This document shows positions 18,368-26,438 of a DNA stretch of 64,000 bases, piece after piece. The stretch is taken from positions 62,001-126,000 of the forward strand of contig JBCBYO010000001.1 in the NCBI GenBank assembly GCA_039815825.1, written 5' to 3'. Numbering within the stretch: the first letter of the stretch is position 1; each line of letters begins with the position of its first letter. Source of the stretch: JBCBDX01 sp039815825 (GTDB lineage: Bacteria; Pseudomonadota; Alphaproteobacteria; Rhizobiales; Rhizobiaceae). Below the pieces are notes generated by a model. That model was not told where the DNA came from. It worked only from the letters and a program-made list of their open reading frames with translations, and ran no database searches. Both the position numbers and the translations under genes were made by a program.

Positions 18368-19351
18368 ATGGTCTTTTCTTTGATGCCGTCGCGCCGGCGC
18401 GAATTCACCAGCCTTTCAGAGCAGGAGATACTTGCGCTCGCCATTTCATCAGAAGAAGATGATGCGCGTATATATCTGGCCTATGCCGACAATCTGAGAG
18501 AGGAATTTCCGGCCTCTGCGAAGATTTTTGAAGAGATGGCGAAGGAAGAAGACGGGCACCGCTCGCGATTGATCGCCATGCATAAAGAGCGGTTTGGCGA
18601 CAGCATTCCGCTGATCCGCCGCGAGCATGTGCGCGGCTACTATGAGCGCAAACCCGATTGGCTCGTCAAAACGCAAGGCGTTGAAAAAATTCGCGAGCAG
18701 GCCGCCGAGATGGAGCGGCAGGCGCACCGTTTTTACCTGCGCGCCGCCGGTCAGGTCACAGATGCTGATACGCGCGAACTTTTAGGCCAACTGGCGATTG
18801 CCGAGGCGGGCCATGAAGCAACGGCCAAGGATTTGGAGGCCAAGCACACGCCTGACGAGGTGAAAGATGATGAGGAGATGGCTGAGCGCCGCCAGTTCAT
18901 CCTCACTTATGTGCAGCCAGGTCTGGCGGGGCTGATGGATGGATCAGTTTCAACATTGGCTCCCATTTTTGCAGTGGCCTTCGCAACGCAGGATACGTGG
19001 ACAACGTTTCTTGTCGGTCTTGCCGCTTCGGTCGGTGCGGGCATTTCCATGGGATTTACCGAAGTTGCGTCCGACGATGGCGTGATCTCAGGGCGCGGGT
19101 CACCGATCAAGCGCGGCCTTGCCACCGGTATCATGACGACCATTGGCGGGCTGGGGCACGCTTTGCCCTATCTGATCCCGCATTTCTGGACGGCGACAAT
19201 CATCGCGATCATTGTTGTGTTCGTCGAATTGTGGGCGATCACCTGGATCCAGAACAAATATATGGAAACGCCGTGGGCGCGCGCGATCTTCCAAGTGGTG
19301 CTCGGTGGCGTGCTCGTGCTGGCTGCGGGTCTTTTGATCGGGCAGGCTTAG
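18368..19351 (+). CDS. mbfA: Membrane-bound ferritin MbfA (rubrerythrin-like domain plus VIT1 iron transporter)
   Basis: A 327-residue protein with an N-terminal ferritin/rubrerythrin domain (about 15-165), whose iron ligands fall in SSEEDDARIYLAYAD, EMAKEEDGH and AIAEAGHEA. A C-terminal VIT1/CCC1 domain (about 175-325) has membrane spans and GLMDGSVSTLAP and GAGISMGFTEVASDDG. In Agrobacterium and Bradyrhizobium MbfA exports iron and protects against peroxide and acid stress. It is a single gene; a possible FNR-type box precedes it. Confidence 0.92.
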   Translation: MVFSLMPSRRREFTSLSEQEILALAISSEEDDARIYLAYADNLREEFPASAKIFEEMAKEEDGHRSRLIAMHKERFGDSIPLIRREHVRGYYERKPDWLVKTQGVEKIREQAAEMERQAHRFYLRAAGQVTDADTRELLGQLAIAEAGHEATAKDLEAKHTPDEVKDDEEMAERRQFILTYVQPGLAGLMDGSVSTLAPIFAVAFATQDTWTTFLVGLAASVGAGISMGFTEVASDDGVISGRGSPIKRGLATGIMTTIGGLGHALPYLIPHFWTATIIAIIVVFVELWAITWIQNKYMETPWARAIFQVVLGGVLVLAAGLLIGQA

Positions 19352-19362
19352 CGGCGTTCGCG

Positions 19363-19962
19363 TTACTGCACCGTACCAACAACGATCGGGTCTGGCATTT
19401 CAATGTCGACCCAGTGGCCCGCATGCCTTTCAGACTGACGTTTTAGATACTCATATTCAGTATCTGACCACATCATAACTTCATTGCGCAGATTATCGAG
19501 CACAAGGTCGCCACGGTCTGTCCGAACGGTCAGAACCGCGTGTCCCTCGCCATCGGGCTTACGCACCACGGTGATCAGAAGCGATGATGCCGGCATGCCT
19601 TCATCGATCAGCATTTGGCGCTTCAGCAAAACATAGTCTTCGCAGTCGCCAGCATGGTCGGGGAAAGTCCAGACCTCTTCCTTGCCGTAAATGTCCAGAT
19701 CACTACGCGGCTCGATGATCATGTTGATGGCGCTGTTGACGGTCAGGATCGTGTTCCAGCGATCGCGCGTCAGTCTGAGCGGATCATAGCCGCGCGGCAG
19801 CTGACCGCATTCGCCCGCATAGACCTGACAAAATTCATAATGCCCGATGGGTTGTGATGTCAGACCGCCTGTTATCATAGCGCTCGCTTGCACATGTGAT
19901 ACGGGCGAGGCGATCATGCTGGCAGCAGCAAACGCTGCCAATTGAACCATGACCCGTTTCAT
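19363..19962 (-). CDS. Transglutaminase-like cysteine peptidase, BTLCP family
   Basis: A 199-residue exported protein. The signal peptide is MKRVMVQLAAFAAASMIA and cleavage is likely near SHVQASA. The catalytic triad of the bacterial transglutaminase-like family is visible: Cys in GDCEDYVLLKR, His in GEGHAVLTV and Asp in DLVLDNLRNEV. Related proteins include LapG-like peptidases, but no LapD-type partner is seen here. GGGAGTGAG gives a good ribosome site for ATG 19962. Two perfect CtrA-type boxes precede it. Confidence 0.87.
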   Translation of the reverse strand: MKRVMVQLAAFAAASMIASPVSHVQASAMITGGLTSQPIGHYEFCQVYAGECGQLPRGYDPLRLTRDRWNTILTVNSAINMIIEPRSDLDIYGKEEVWTFPDHAGDCEDYVLLKRQMLIDEGMPASSLLITVVRKPDGEGHAVLTVRTDRGDLVLDNLRNEVMMWSDTEYEYLKRQSERHAGHWVDIEMPDPIVVGTVQ

Positions 19963-19998
19963 CAACTCACTCCCACACAACACAACGCAAACTGACTG

Positions 19999-20014
19999 TT
20001 AACGGTTAGTTAAC
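19999..20014. promoter_or_regulatory. CtrA box, proximal, upstream of the BTLCP gene
   Basis: TTAACGGTTAGTTAAC is a perfect TTAA-N7-TTAAC, the full CtrA consensus of alphaproteobacteria. It lies 37 nt before the ATG at 19962. Confidence 0.7.
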
Positions 20015-20045
20015 TATCACAAGCGTGTTCGCGCAAGCATGTTGG

Positions 20046-20060
20046 TTAAGCGATGGTTAA
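20046..20060. promoter_or_regulatory. CtrA box, distal, upstream of the BTLCP gene
   Basis: TTAAGCGATGGTTAA is a second perfect TTAA-N7-TTAA, centred about 47 bp from the proximal box and before the phaZ terminator, so it can only serve the BTLCP gene. Confidence 0.65.
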
Positions 20061-20079
20061 TTTGAACGCGGCGGCTGAC

Positions 20080-20107
20080 AAAAAAGCCGCCCCGAATAGG
20101 GACGGCT
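20080..20107 (-). terminator. Terminator of phaZ
   Basis: The stem AGCCGTCCC / GGGGCGGCT (one mismatch) is followed on the minus strand by six T residues. It lies 30 nt past the phaZ stop. Confidence 0.85.
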
Positions 20108-20136
20108 CGCACAATGGTTTTCTAACAGACTGTGAA

Positions 20137-21399
20137 TTAGGCGACCGCGCGCAGCTTGGCTTTGGTGGGACGCACTTTGTGCTTGTCCATGAAATCCAAC
20201 ATTTTCGGGGCGACCTCCTTGCGGAACCGCGATCCGTTAAACACACCATAGTGGCCAACACGCGGCTGCTCATAGTGCATTTTCATGCTCTCCGGCAGGC
20301 CCGTACACAGATCGTGGGTGGCTTCGGTCTGGCCTTTGCCGGTGATATCGTCGTTTTCGCCCTCAATTGTGAAAAGCGCTGTTTTGGTGATCGCACCGGG
20401 ATCGACCAACTGGCCGCGGTGCATCATGGTGCCATTTGGCAGATCATGATTGATGAAGACGACCTTGATTGTTTGCAGGTAGAACTCCGCGGTCAGATCC
20501 ATCACGGCGAGATATTCATCGTAGAAGTCGCGGTGCTTTTCAGCAGAATCACCATCATCGCGCACCAAGTGCATGAAGAAGTCCTTTTGAGCGATCATGT
20601 GGCGATCCAAATTCATGGACATGAAGCCCGTCAACTGAAGGAAGCCAGGATAGACTTGACGGCCAAAGCCAGGATTGGGGAACGGCACAGTCATGATGAC
20701 ATTGTCGCGAAACCAATCAATTGGCTTTTCTTCGGCAAGCTTGTTGACCGCTGTGGGATTGCGCCGGGTATCAACCGGACCGCCCATTAATGTCATGGTT
20801 GCAGGAGCGCATTTGTTTTTCTGCGCTTCCATGACCGAGACTGCGGCCAACACAGGCACTGAAGGTTGGCAAACCCCAACGATATGCGTGTTTGGGCCAA
20901 GATGCTCGAGCATTTCGATCAGGTAATCGATGTAATCATCCAGATCGAAGCTACCGTCAGTCACAGGCACGTTTCGGGCATCCACCCAGTCTGTGATGTA
21001 AACATTGGCCTCCGGCAACAACCGCTCCACGGTGCCGCGCAGCAGCGTGGCGTAGTGACCAGACATGGGCGCAACAATCAAAATGCGCGGATCATCGGGC
21101 CGTGGCTCGGGCAACTCGCGTGAAAAGTGCAGCAGCCGACAAAACGGCTTTTCCCACGCGACAGTCTCGTTGACCCGAACTTCCGTGTCATCAATGACCG
21201 TGTAGTTCAGGCCGAAACCCGGCTTGCCATATCGCCTTGTTGTACGCTCGAAAACCTCGGCCCAGGCAGCCAATGTACGCCCATACTTGGTTCGCGAGAC
21301 CGGGTTGAGCGGGTTTTGATAGAAAAGCTTGGTCGCATCGGCGGCGGCGCGCCACGGCTGCATTAAGGCGTGGTTCCACTCATACATGTGGTAGAACAT
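20137..21399 (-). CDS. phaZ: Intracellular polyhydroxyalkanoate depolymerase
   Basis: A 420-residue alpha/beta hydrolase that mobilises stored polyhydroxybutyrate in the cytoplasm. The nucleophile motif is GVCQPSVP with Cys177, typical of the intracellular PhaZ family. The acid/base part is seen in EGENDDITG and GHYGVFNGSRF. The N-terminus MFYHMYEWNHA matches the family start. There is a terminator behind it and a 163-nt gap before it, so it is probably transcribed alone. Confidence 0.95.
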   Translation of the reverse strand: MFYHMYEWNHALMQPWRAAADATKLFYQNPLNPVSRTKYGRTLAAWAEVFERTTRRYGKPGFGLNYTVIDDTEVRVNETVAWEKPFCRLLHFSRELPEPRPDDPRILIVAPMSGHYATLLRGTVERLLPEANVYITDWVDARNVPVTDGSFDLDDYIDYLIEMLEHLGPNTHIVGVCQPSVPVLAAVSVMEAQKNKCAPATMTLMGGPVDTRRNPTAVNKLAEEKPIDWFRDNVIMTVPFPNPGFGRQVYPGFLQLTGFMSMNLDRHMIAQKDFFMHLVRDDGDSAEKHRDFYDEYLAVMDLTAEFYLQTIKVVFINHDLPNGTMMHRGQLVDPGAITKTALFTIEGENDDITGKGQTEATHDLCTGLPESMKMHYEQPRVGHYGVFNGSRFRKEVAPKMLDFMDKHKVRPTKAKLRAVA

Positions 21400-21562
21400 A
21401 ACTGCTTATCCCGATCTCATTTAAAACGTTTGAAGCAAACTAGTGCTGCGATAACGCAAAACAATTATATTTAAGTGGCAGATAGCACACCGACCTCCCG
21501 AACAGGAAGCGCAGCTTTAGCATAACCACTGCTATTCACGCACGTTTGGTTGAACTGAAGAA

Positions 21563-21853
21563 CTATTCTGCGCCTTCAACGACGATCAGTTCGCCATCTG
21601 AAATCTCTTGGCGCACAGCGCGGGCCTTGGCGTATTGCTCGCTATTGTAGCAATCCAGCGCCGCTTGATAGGTCGGAAATTCAATCACGACATTGCGTGG
21701 ACGCGCCTCGCCTTCAGAGACGTCAAACTGTCCGCCGCGCACCAGAAATTTCGCACCAAACTCTTGGTAGGCTGGACCCGCCAGTTCTTTATATTCATCA
21801 TAACGTTCAGGCGTATGAGCGGAAATTCGTGCAATCCAGTAGCCTTTGGCCAT
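21563..21853 (-). CDS. DUF1330 family protein
   Basis: A 96-residue protein of the small ferredoxin-like DUF1330 family (MAKGYWIARI, FLVRGGQFDV, RNVVIEFPTYQAALDCYNS). The biochemical role is unknown. It lies 21 nt behind pyrF on the same strand and is probably co-transcribed. Confidence 0.88.
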   Translation of the reverse strand: MAKGYWIARISAHTPERYDEYKELAGPAYQEFGAKFLVRGGQFDVSEGEARPRNVVIEFPTYQAALDCYNSEQYAKARAVRQEISDGELIVVEGAE

Positions 21854-21874
21854 CGGCTTCTCCTTTACGGGTCA

Positions 21875-22573
21875 TCAGTTCTTTTTGATCTCGGCCAAGA
21901 TAGCATCGGCAGCAGCAACGCGGTCAGCTGCCGCCGTTATAGGGCGCCCGACAACCAGATGCGAGGCGCCAGCATTGACGGCGTCACCTGGCGTCACGAT
22001 CCGTTTTTGATCGTTGGCAGCTGTGCCCGCCGGTCGAATGCCGGGCGTGACGACAGCCATATCTGGCCCAACGATTGCGCGAACAATTTGTGCTTCTGCT
22101 GCAGAACATACCACCCCGCCCATTCCCAAATCACGCGCTTGCTGAGCGCGCCGTTTGACGAGTGAAAGAGGATCCAACTGATAACCTGCCTCCCCAAGAT
22201 CCTGCCCATCCATTGAGGTCAAAACAGTCACACCAAGCAGGCAAAGGTTTGATCCTTGTGCCGCCTTAACCGCTGCTGTCATCGCCTTTGGGTAGGCATG
22301 GATGGTCAGCATATCGACACCGAGTTTGACAATGCTTTCGACGCCTTTTTCAATCGTGTTGTCGATATCCAAAAGTTTCATATCGAGGAAAACAGATTTG
22401 CCGGCGGCCTTCAGTTCGGGGATGAGTGCCAACCCGCCAGCAAAACCAAGCTGGTGTCCGATCTTGTAAAAGCTGACCACGTCACCGAGTGCGGCAATAA
22501 TGGCAGACGCATCCAACACGCTCGGCACGTCCAACGCGACAATCAGGCGGTCATTGGGTTTATCAACAGTCAT
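21875..22573 (-). CDS. pyrF: Orotidine 5'-phosphate decarboxylase
   Basis: A 232-residue TIM-barrel enzyme that makes UMP in the last step of pyrimidine synthesis. The catalytic Lys/Asp motif is FLDMKLLDIDNT; it has Asp where many members have Pro. IVALDVPS, the TIHAY strand and the phosphate-binding end (VTPGIRP and LVVGRPIT) are present. Length is normal. It lies within a minus-strand string from dnaJ to DUF1330. Confidence 0.95.
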   Translation of the reverse strand: MTVDKPNDRLIVALDVPSVLDASAIIAALGDVVSFYKIGHQLGFAGGLALIPELKAAGKSVFLDMKLLDIDNTIEKGVESIVKLGVDMLTIHAYPKAMTAAVKAAQGSNLCLLGVTVLTSMDGQDLGEAGYQLDPLSLVKRRAQQARDLGMGGVVCSAAEAQIVRAIVGPDMAVVTPGIRPAGTAANDQKRIVTPGDAVNAGASHLVVGRPITAAADRVAAADAILAEIKKN

Positions 22574-22621
22574 CGGGCGGATTTGACATGGGTTCGCACA
22601 AACCGCAATCCGGTTTGTTCG

Positions 22622-23188
22622 CTAATCGCGACCTCTTCCCGGCAAGGCGTGCTCCATCAACGAACGGCAGCTGGCTTTCAAAAATGACAATGTACGCTCG
22701 TCGGTGACGTTGCCATTATCATCAAATGCGGATTTTGCGTTTGGAACAATGGACTGTTCAGTGATGATCTGCGCGCCGACATTCATGAAAATAGTCCGCA
22801 AATGATAAAGACCGCGAACGCCCCCAAGACTCCCCGGCGATGCCGCGCCAAGCGCAACTGTCAAACCGGGAAACGGTTTTGGTTTGGTCGAAATAACACT
22901 CAACCAGTCAATTGTGTTTTTCAGCAACGGAGAAACCGATGAATTGTACTCGGGCGATGTCACGAACAGGCCATCATGGGCGACCATAAGCTGCGCTAAC
23001 TTGGTCGCATTAGTGGGTATGCCTTTTTCGTTTTTCAGATCTTCATCGAATATCGGCAGAGGGTAGTCGACCAGGTTGATGTAATTGGTCTCTGCGCCAG
23101 CTTCTGCCAGTACTTTGTTAGCGGCTTGTGCCAGCTTCACATTGAGTGAACCGATACGTGTGGATCCGGCAAAAATCAGGATTTTCAT
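22622..23188 (-). CDS. NAD(P)H-dependent FMN reductase
   Basis: A 188-residue flavodoxin-fold reductase of the YieF/ChrR type. The FMN phosphate loop is GSTRIGSLN at the N-terminus, and TSPEYNSSVSPLLKNTIDWLS is the flavin-binding signature. It probably reduces quinones or other electrophiles as a two-electron protector. It lies between pyrF and the methyltransferase gene on the same strand. Confidence 0.9.
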   Translation of the reverse strand: MKILIFAGSTRIGSLNVKLAQAANKVLAEAGAETNYINLVDYPLPIFDEDLKNEKGIPTNATKLAQLMVAHDGLFVTSPEYNSSVSPLLKNTIDWLSVISTKPKPFPGLTVALGAASPGSLGGVRGLYHLRTIFMNVGAQIITEQSIVPNAKSAFDDNGNVTDERTLSFLKASCRSLMEHALPGRGRD

Positions 23189-23229
23189 AGGGCTTCCGAA
23201 GGAGATCGCGATCAGCTAAAACCGCTAGG

Positions 23230-23850
23230 TTACATGTCTGGTTTTATATAGGTCCACACACGCGCCGGGGGTAGGTTTCGAAGTACCCATCGCGATGCCG
23301 TCAACTTAATCTCGCTTTGGTTTGCATCGATCGGCGCGGAAAACCCGTAGCTAAACTGAACAAATGCGCCACCTGGGCGCAACAAATCCATGGCATCAGC
23401 CAGCAGGCTTTGGCGCAATTCCGGATCAAAGTTCAAAAGCGGCAAACTTGAGATCACACACCCAAAGGGCAAATCACGCGGCAATCGCTCCAGCGCATTC
23501 AGCTGAAATGCGTCACCTTGAAGGACATTGGTTGCCGGAAACCGCGTTGCAAGCTTTTGAGCCAAACGGTCTTCATACTCGACGCAGGTCACACGGTCTG
23601 GCGCGCCGCATTTCTGGACGATGGCACGGGTTATTGCGCCGGTACCCGGACCCAGTTCCAAGATTGGATCGCCGCTTTCTTTATTGATCGTTCGCACCAT
23701 CATCGCTGCCAAATGGCGTGATGATGGTGCCACGGCACCGGTGATCTTGGGCGCGCGCGCCATAGCGCCAATGAAGCGGCATTGGTCGACAACACGATCA
23801 AAGCCATTTTTGGCTTTAGTCGCCCGACCGCGCTCACTCGCCAATATCAA
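23230..23850 (-). CDS. PmtA-like phospholipid/SAM-dependent methyltransferase
   Basis: A class I methyltransferase of up to 206 residues. GAVAPSSRHLA, the SAM loop LELGPGTGAITRAI, ISSLPLLNF and LLRPGGAFVQFSYG resemble rhizobial PmtA, which makes phosphatidylcholine from phosphatidylethanolamine. A distant rRNA dimethylase-like role is less likely. The start is uncertain: TTG codons at 23850 or 23844 overlap the dnaJ end and keep the N-terminal helix of the family; the first ATG (23763) would remove it. Confidence 0.75.
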   Translation of the reverse strand: MILASERGRATKAKNGFDRVVDQCRFIGAMARAPKITGAVAPSSRHLAAMMVRTINKESGDPILELGPGTGAITRAIVQKCGAPDRVTCVEYEDRLAQKLATRFPATNVLQGDAFQLNALERLPRDLPFGCVISSLPLLNFDPELRQSLLADAMDLLRPGGAFVQFSYGFSAPIDANQSEIKLTASRWVLRNLPPARVWTYIKPDM

Positions 23851-24979
23851 AGAAACCCTTCATGCGATTGAAGAAACCAGAGGATTGTGGCGAATTTTCT
23901 TTTGCCGATATTTCCTGGAATTCTTCAAGCAATTCGCGCTGGCGCTTGGAAAGGTTTTGCGGTGTCTCGACGCTGATCTGGATATAGAGGTCACCCATGG
24001 CCGACTGGCGCATGACCGGCAGGCCCTTGCCTTTCAAGCGGAACTGCTTACCCGATTGCGTGCCTTCGGGTACTTTTACCCGGGTCTGCGTACCGTCGAG
24101 TGTCGTGACCTCAAAGGATCCGCCAAGCGATGCCGTTGTCATAGACAGCGGTACTTTGCAGAAAAGGTCTGCCCCGTCGCGTTGGAAGAACTCATGCGGT
24201 CGCACTGATATGAAAATGTAGAGATCGCCCGCGGGGCCGCCGCGGAACCCGGCTTCGCCCTCACCGGCCAAACGGATGCGTGTGCCATCTTCGATACCAG
24301 CAGGGATATTGACAGATAGCGACCGCTCTTCGGTCACGCGGCCCTGACCGTTACACGCGTCGCAGGGGTCGGTAATGATCTCGCCACGCCCGTTACATGT
24401 CGGGCATGTGCGCTCGATTGAGAAAAATCCCTGTGCCGCGCGTACACGGCCTATGCCGTTACAGGTGGAACATGTTGTTGGCTTTGAACCCGGCTTAGCG
24501 CCTGAACCACTACAAACATCACAGGTTTTGGATGTCGGGACCCGGATTTGTGCCGTCTTGCCAGCAAAGCTCTCTTCCAGCGAAATCTCAAGGTTGTAGC
24601 GCAGGTCCGCACCACGCTCGCGACCACCGGACGATTGACGCTGGCCGCCGCGCGCAGCACCGCCCATCATCTCGCCGAAAATGTCTTCGAAAATATCGGA
24701 GAACCCGCTTGCACCGGCAGCGCCACCAAACGGATTGCCGCCCCCCATACCACCTTGTTCAAACGCGGCATGGCCAAACCGATCATAGGCTGCCCGCTTT
24801 TGCGGGTCCTTGAGCGTCTCGTAGGCTTCGTTGACTTCTTTGAATCTTTGCTCCGCTGCCGCATCACCGGGATTTTTATCCGGGTGATACTTCATAGCCA
24901 TTTTGCGGTAAGCACTCTTAAGTGCGCCGTCGTCAGCGCCCTTGGCCACACCTAAAGTTTCGTAGAAGTCTGCTTTCGC
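23834..24979 (-). CDS. dnaJ: Chaperone DnaJ (Hsp40)
   Basis: A 381-residue co-chaperone that delivers unfolded clients to DnaK and stimulates its ATPase. The J domain has HPD at residues 33-35, followed by a Gly/Phe-rich linker, four CxxCxGxG-type zinc modules (CDVCSGSG, CSTCNGIG, CPTCNGRG, CDACNGQG) and the client-binding C-terminus. I start at ATG 24979 (MAKADFYETLG); in-frame codons upstream have no family support. Unusually, an acyltransferase gene separates it from dnaK. Confidence 0.97.
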   Translation of the reverse strand, partial: AKADFYETLGVAKGADDGALKSAYRKMAMKYHPDKNPGDAAAEQRFKEVNEAYETLKDPQKRAAYDRFGHAAFEQGGMGGGNPFGGAAGASGFSDIFEDIFGEMMGGAARGGQRQSSGGRERGADLRYNLEISLEESFAGKTAQIRVPTSKTCDVCSGSGAKPGSKPTTCSTCNGIGRVRAAQGFFSIERTCPTCNGRGEIITDPCDACNGQGRVTEERSLSVNIPAGIEDGTRIRLAGEGEAGFRGGPAGDLYIFISVRPHEFFQRDGADLFCKVPLSMTTASLGGSFEVTTLDGTQTRVKVPEGTQSGKQFRLKGKGLPVMRQSAMGDLYIQISVETPQNLSKRQRELLEEFQEISAKENSPQSSGFFNRMKGFFDIGE

Positions 24980-25137
24980 CATATGGCCCGATCCGCACAA
25001 TACCCAGCGCTTGTCGTTTTTTATCTGACGCCTTTTACTCAAAAGCGTGGTTTCGCCGACATGCGTTCTTTCACAATTCTGGCTGGATATAATCAGGGAA
25101 TTAGAATGTTTCCAGATGTTGCGTGAAAACTATCGGC

Positions 25138-26244
25138 TCACTCACCGGGAATATGTGTAGATGCCGTGCGGTGCGATACTCCGCCACGATACTTCACCCT
25201 TGCCAATATCCATTCAGCCACCGGTTTCTCAAAATACCGCGCAGAACAAAGCGCAACAAGCAAGGTGACAAAGGCTGCAAAGACCATGAAGGCCTCAATC
25301 GGCATTGGCATGAACGCGCCGATCATCCGGTTCCAAACCAGTGAAAGCAGCACCGTCTCCACCACCGGGTGCCAAAGATAGATGCCGAATGACACCGCCA
25401 AAACGGGAAGCGCTGGCGATATCCACTTGATGCCGTCCGGATTGTCCAATTCGGCGGCACCCGCCAAAGCCAGAGCGAGCACCATGCCTGCAAGGATAAT
25501 GTAGTAATTCACTCCATTGAACATCAGCCAAACAAGGAAAAATCCAAGTATCCATCCGAGCGCGTGCGAGCGCACGGGGTACGGGCGCAGTTGCGACAAG
25601 TGCCACGCGACAGCACCCAAGCAGAATGCAGAGAACACCCGATAGGCTCCCCAAAGCTTTGTGTCAGCCATAAATTTCCCAAAGGTCCAGCCTTGGGCAA
25701 TGGCAAATTCCAATCCGGCATAGGTAACAGCGGCCAGCACAATCAGGCCTAGCCATCCGAACCGCGAGGCAACTAGCAGAATGACCGGCATCATGAGGTA
25801 GCAGAACCACTCGGCGGACACCGACCAAGAAACATAGTTGAACGTCAGCGTGTCTTGCACACCCCACGCCTGCAGGAGCAGCAAATTGGCAGGAAGCGAC
25901 GACCAATTATATCGGCTGGCGCCGGCATTTGAATCAATGATGCCAAACTGCCATGCAAGGCTGACCAGAACGAAAAACCCGGTTGTTGCCAGGTGGAGCG
26001 GGTAAAGCCGGGCCATACGGCGCATCAGGAACGGCGCATAACTCCCGGGCTGGCTGAGCTTTTGTGCGTAGCGGTCGTATATAAGATAGCCCGAAATCAT
26101 GAAAAACAGATCGAGAAGCGGCAGCATGTTCTCGAACCACACGGCCCAATCCAGCCCGTTTTCTGAATAATGGAGAAAATGGTACGCCATGACCATCAGC
26201 GCGGCGATAAAGCGCCAAACCGCAAATGTATGATACGTTGTCAT
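25138..26244 (-). CDS. Acyltransferase 3 family membrane protein
   Basis: A 368-residue protein with about ten membrane spans. The family start is clear: WRFIAALMVMAYHFLHYSEN, whose His is catalytic in OafA/NodX-type O-acyltransferases, followed by FFMISGYLIYDR and the MARLYPLH segment. The target is probably a surface sugar or lipid. I use ATG 26244 instead of the TTG at 26280. A perfect CtrA-type box lies 101 nt upstream, and a dnaK terminator separates it from dnaK, so it has its own promoter. Confidence 0.88.
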   Translation of the reverse strand: MTTYHTFAVWRFIAALMVMAYHFLHYSENGLDWAVWFENMLPLLDLFFMISGYLIYDRYAQKLSQPGSYAPFLMRRMARLYPLHLATTGFFVLVSLAWQFGIIDSNAGASRYNWSSLPANLLLLQAWGVQDTLTFNYVSWSVSAEWFCYLMMPVILLVASRFGWLGLIVLAAVTYAGLEFAIAQGWTFGKFMADTKLWGAYRVFSAFCLGAVAWHLSQLRPYPVRSHALGWILGFFLVWLMFNGVNYYIILAGMVLALALAGAAELDNPDGIKWISPALPVLAVSFGIYLWHPVVETVLLSLVWNRMIGAFMPMPIEAFMVFAAFVTLLVALCSARYFEKPVAEWILARVKYRGGVSHRTASTHIPGE

Positions 26245-26344
26245 CACCCTGCACCTGAAACGGTCAAACCATTTAGGCAAATGAGATGACCTAACCTCGC
26301 GCAGTTAAGTTTAGGTGAGAAGCAACGCGAAACCTAACGTATAG

Positions 26345-26359
26345 TTAAAACAAGGTTAA
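26345..26359. promoter_or_regulatory. CtrA box upstream of the acyltransferase gene
   Basis: TTAAAACAAGGTTAA is a perfect TTAA-N7-TTAA between the dnaK terminator and the acyltransferase start. Confidence 0.6.
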
Positions 26360-26382
26360 GTCGAAGGCTTAAAAGCGGTTAC

Positions 26383-26408
26383 AAAAAAAGCCGGCGGTTA
26401 GGCCGACT
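26383..26408 (-). terminator. Terminator of dnaK
   Basis: A 7-bp stem with one mismatch and a GGTTA loop is followed on the minus strand by seven T residues, 30 nt past the dnaK stop. Confidence 0.8.
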
Positions 26409-26438
26409 TCTCAGGTAATCTAAATTAAGCGGGAAAAA

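Noticed and set aside
20053..20790. 245-codon open frame antisense to phaZ
   Set aside because: It starts in the promoter region of the BTLCP gene, crosses the phaZ terminator and runs antisense through phaZ; no family resemblance.
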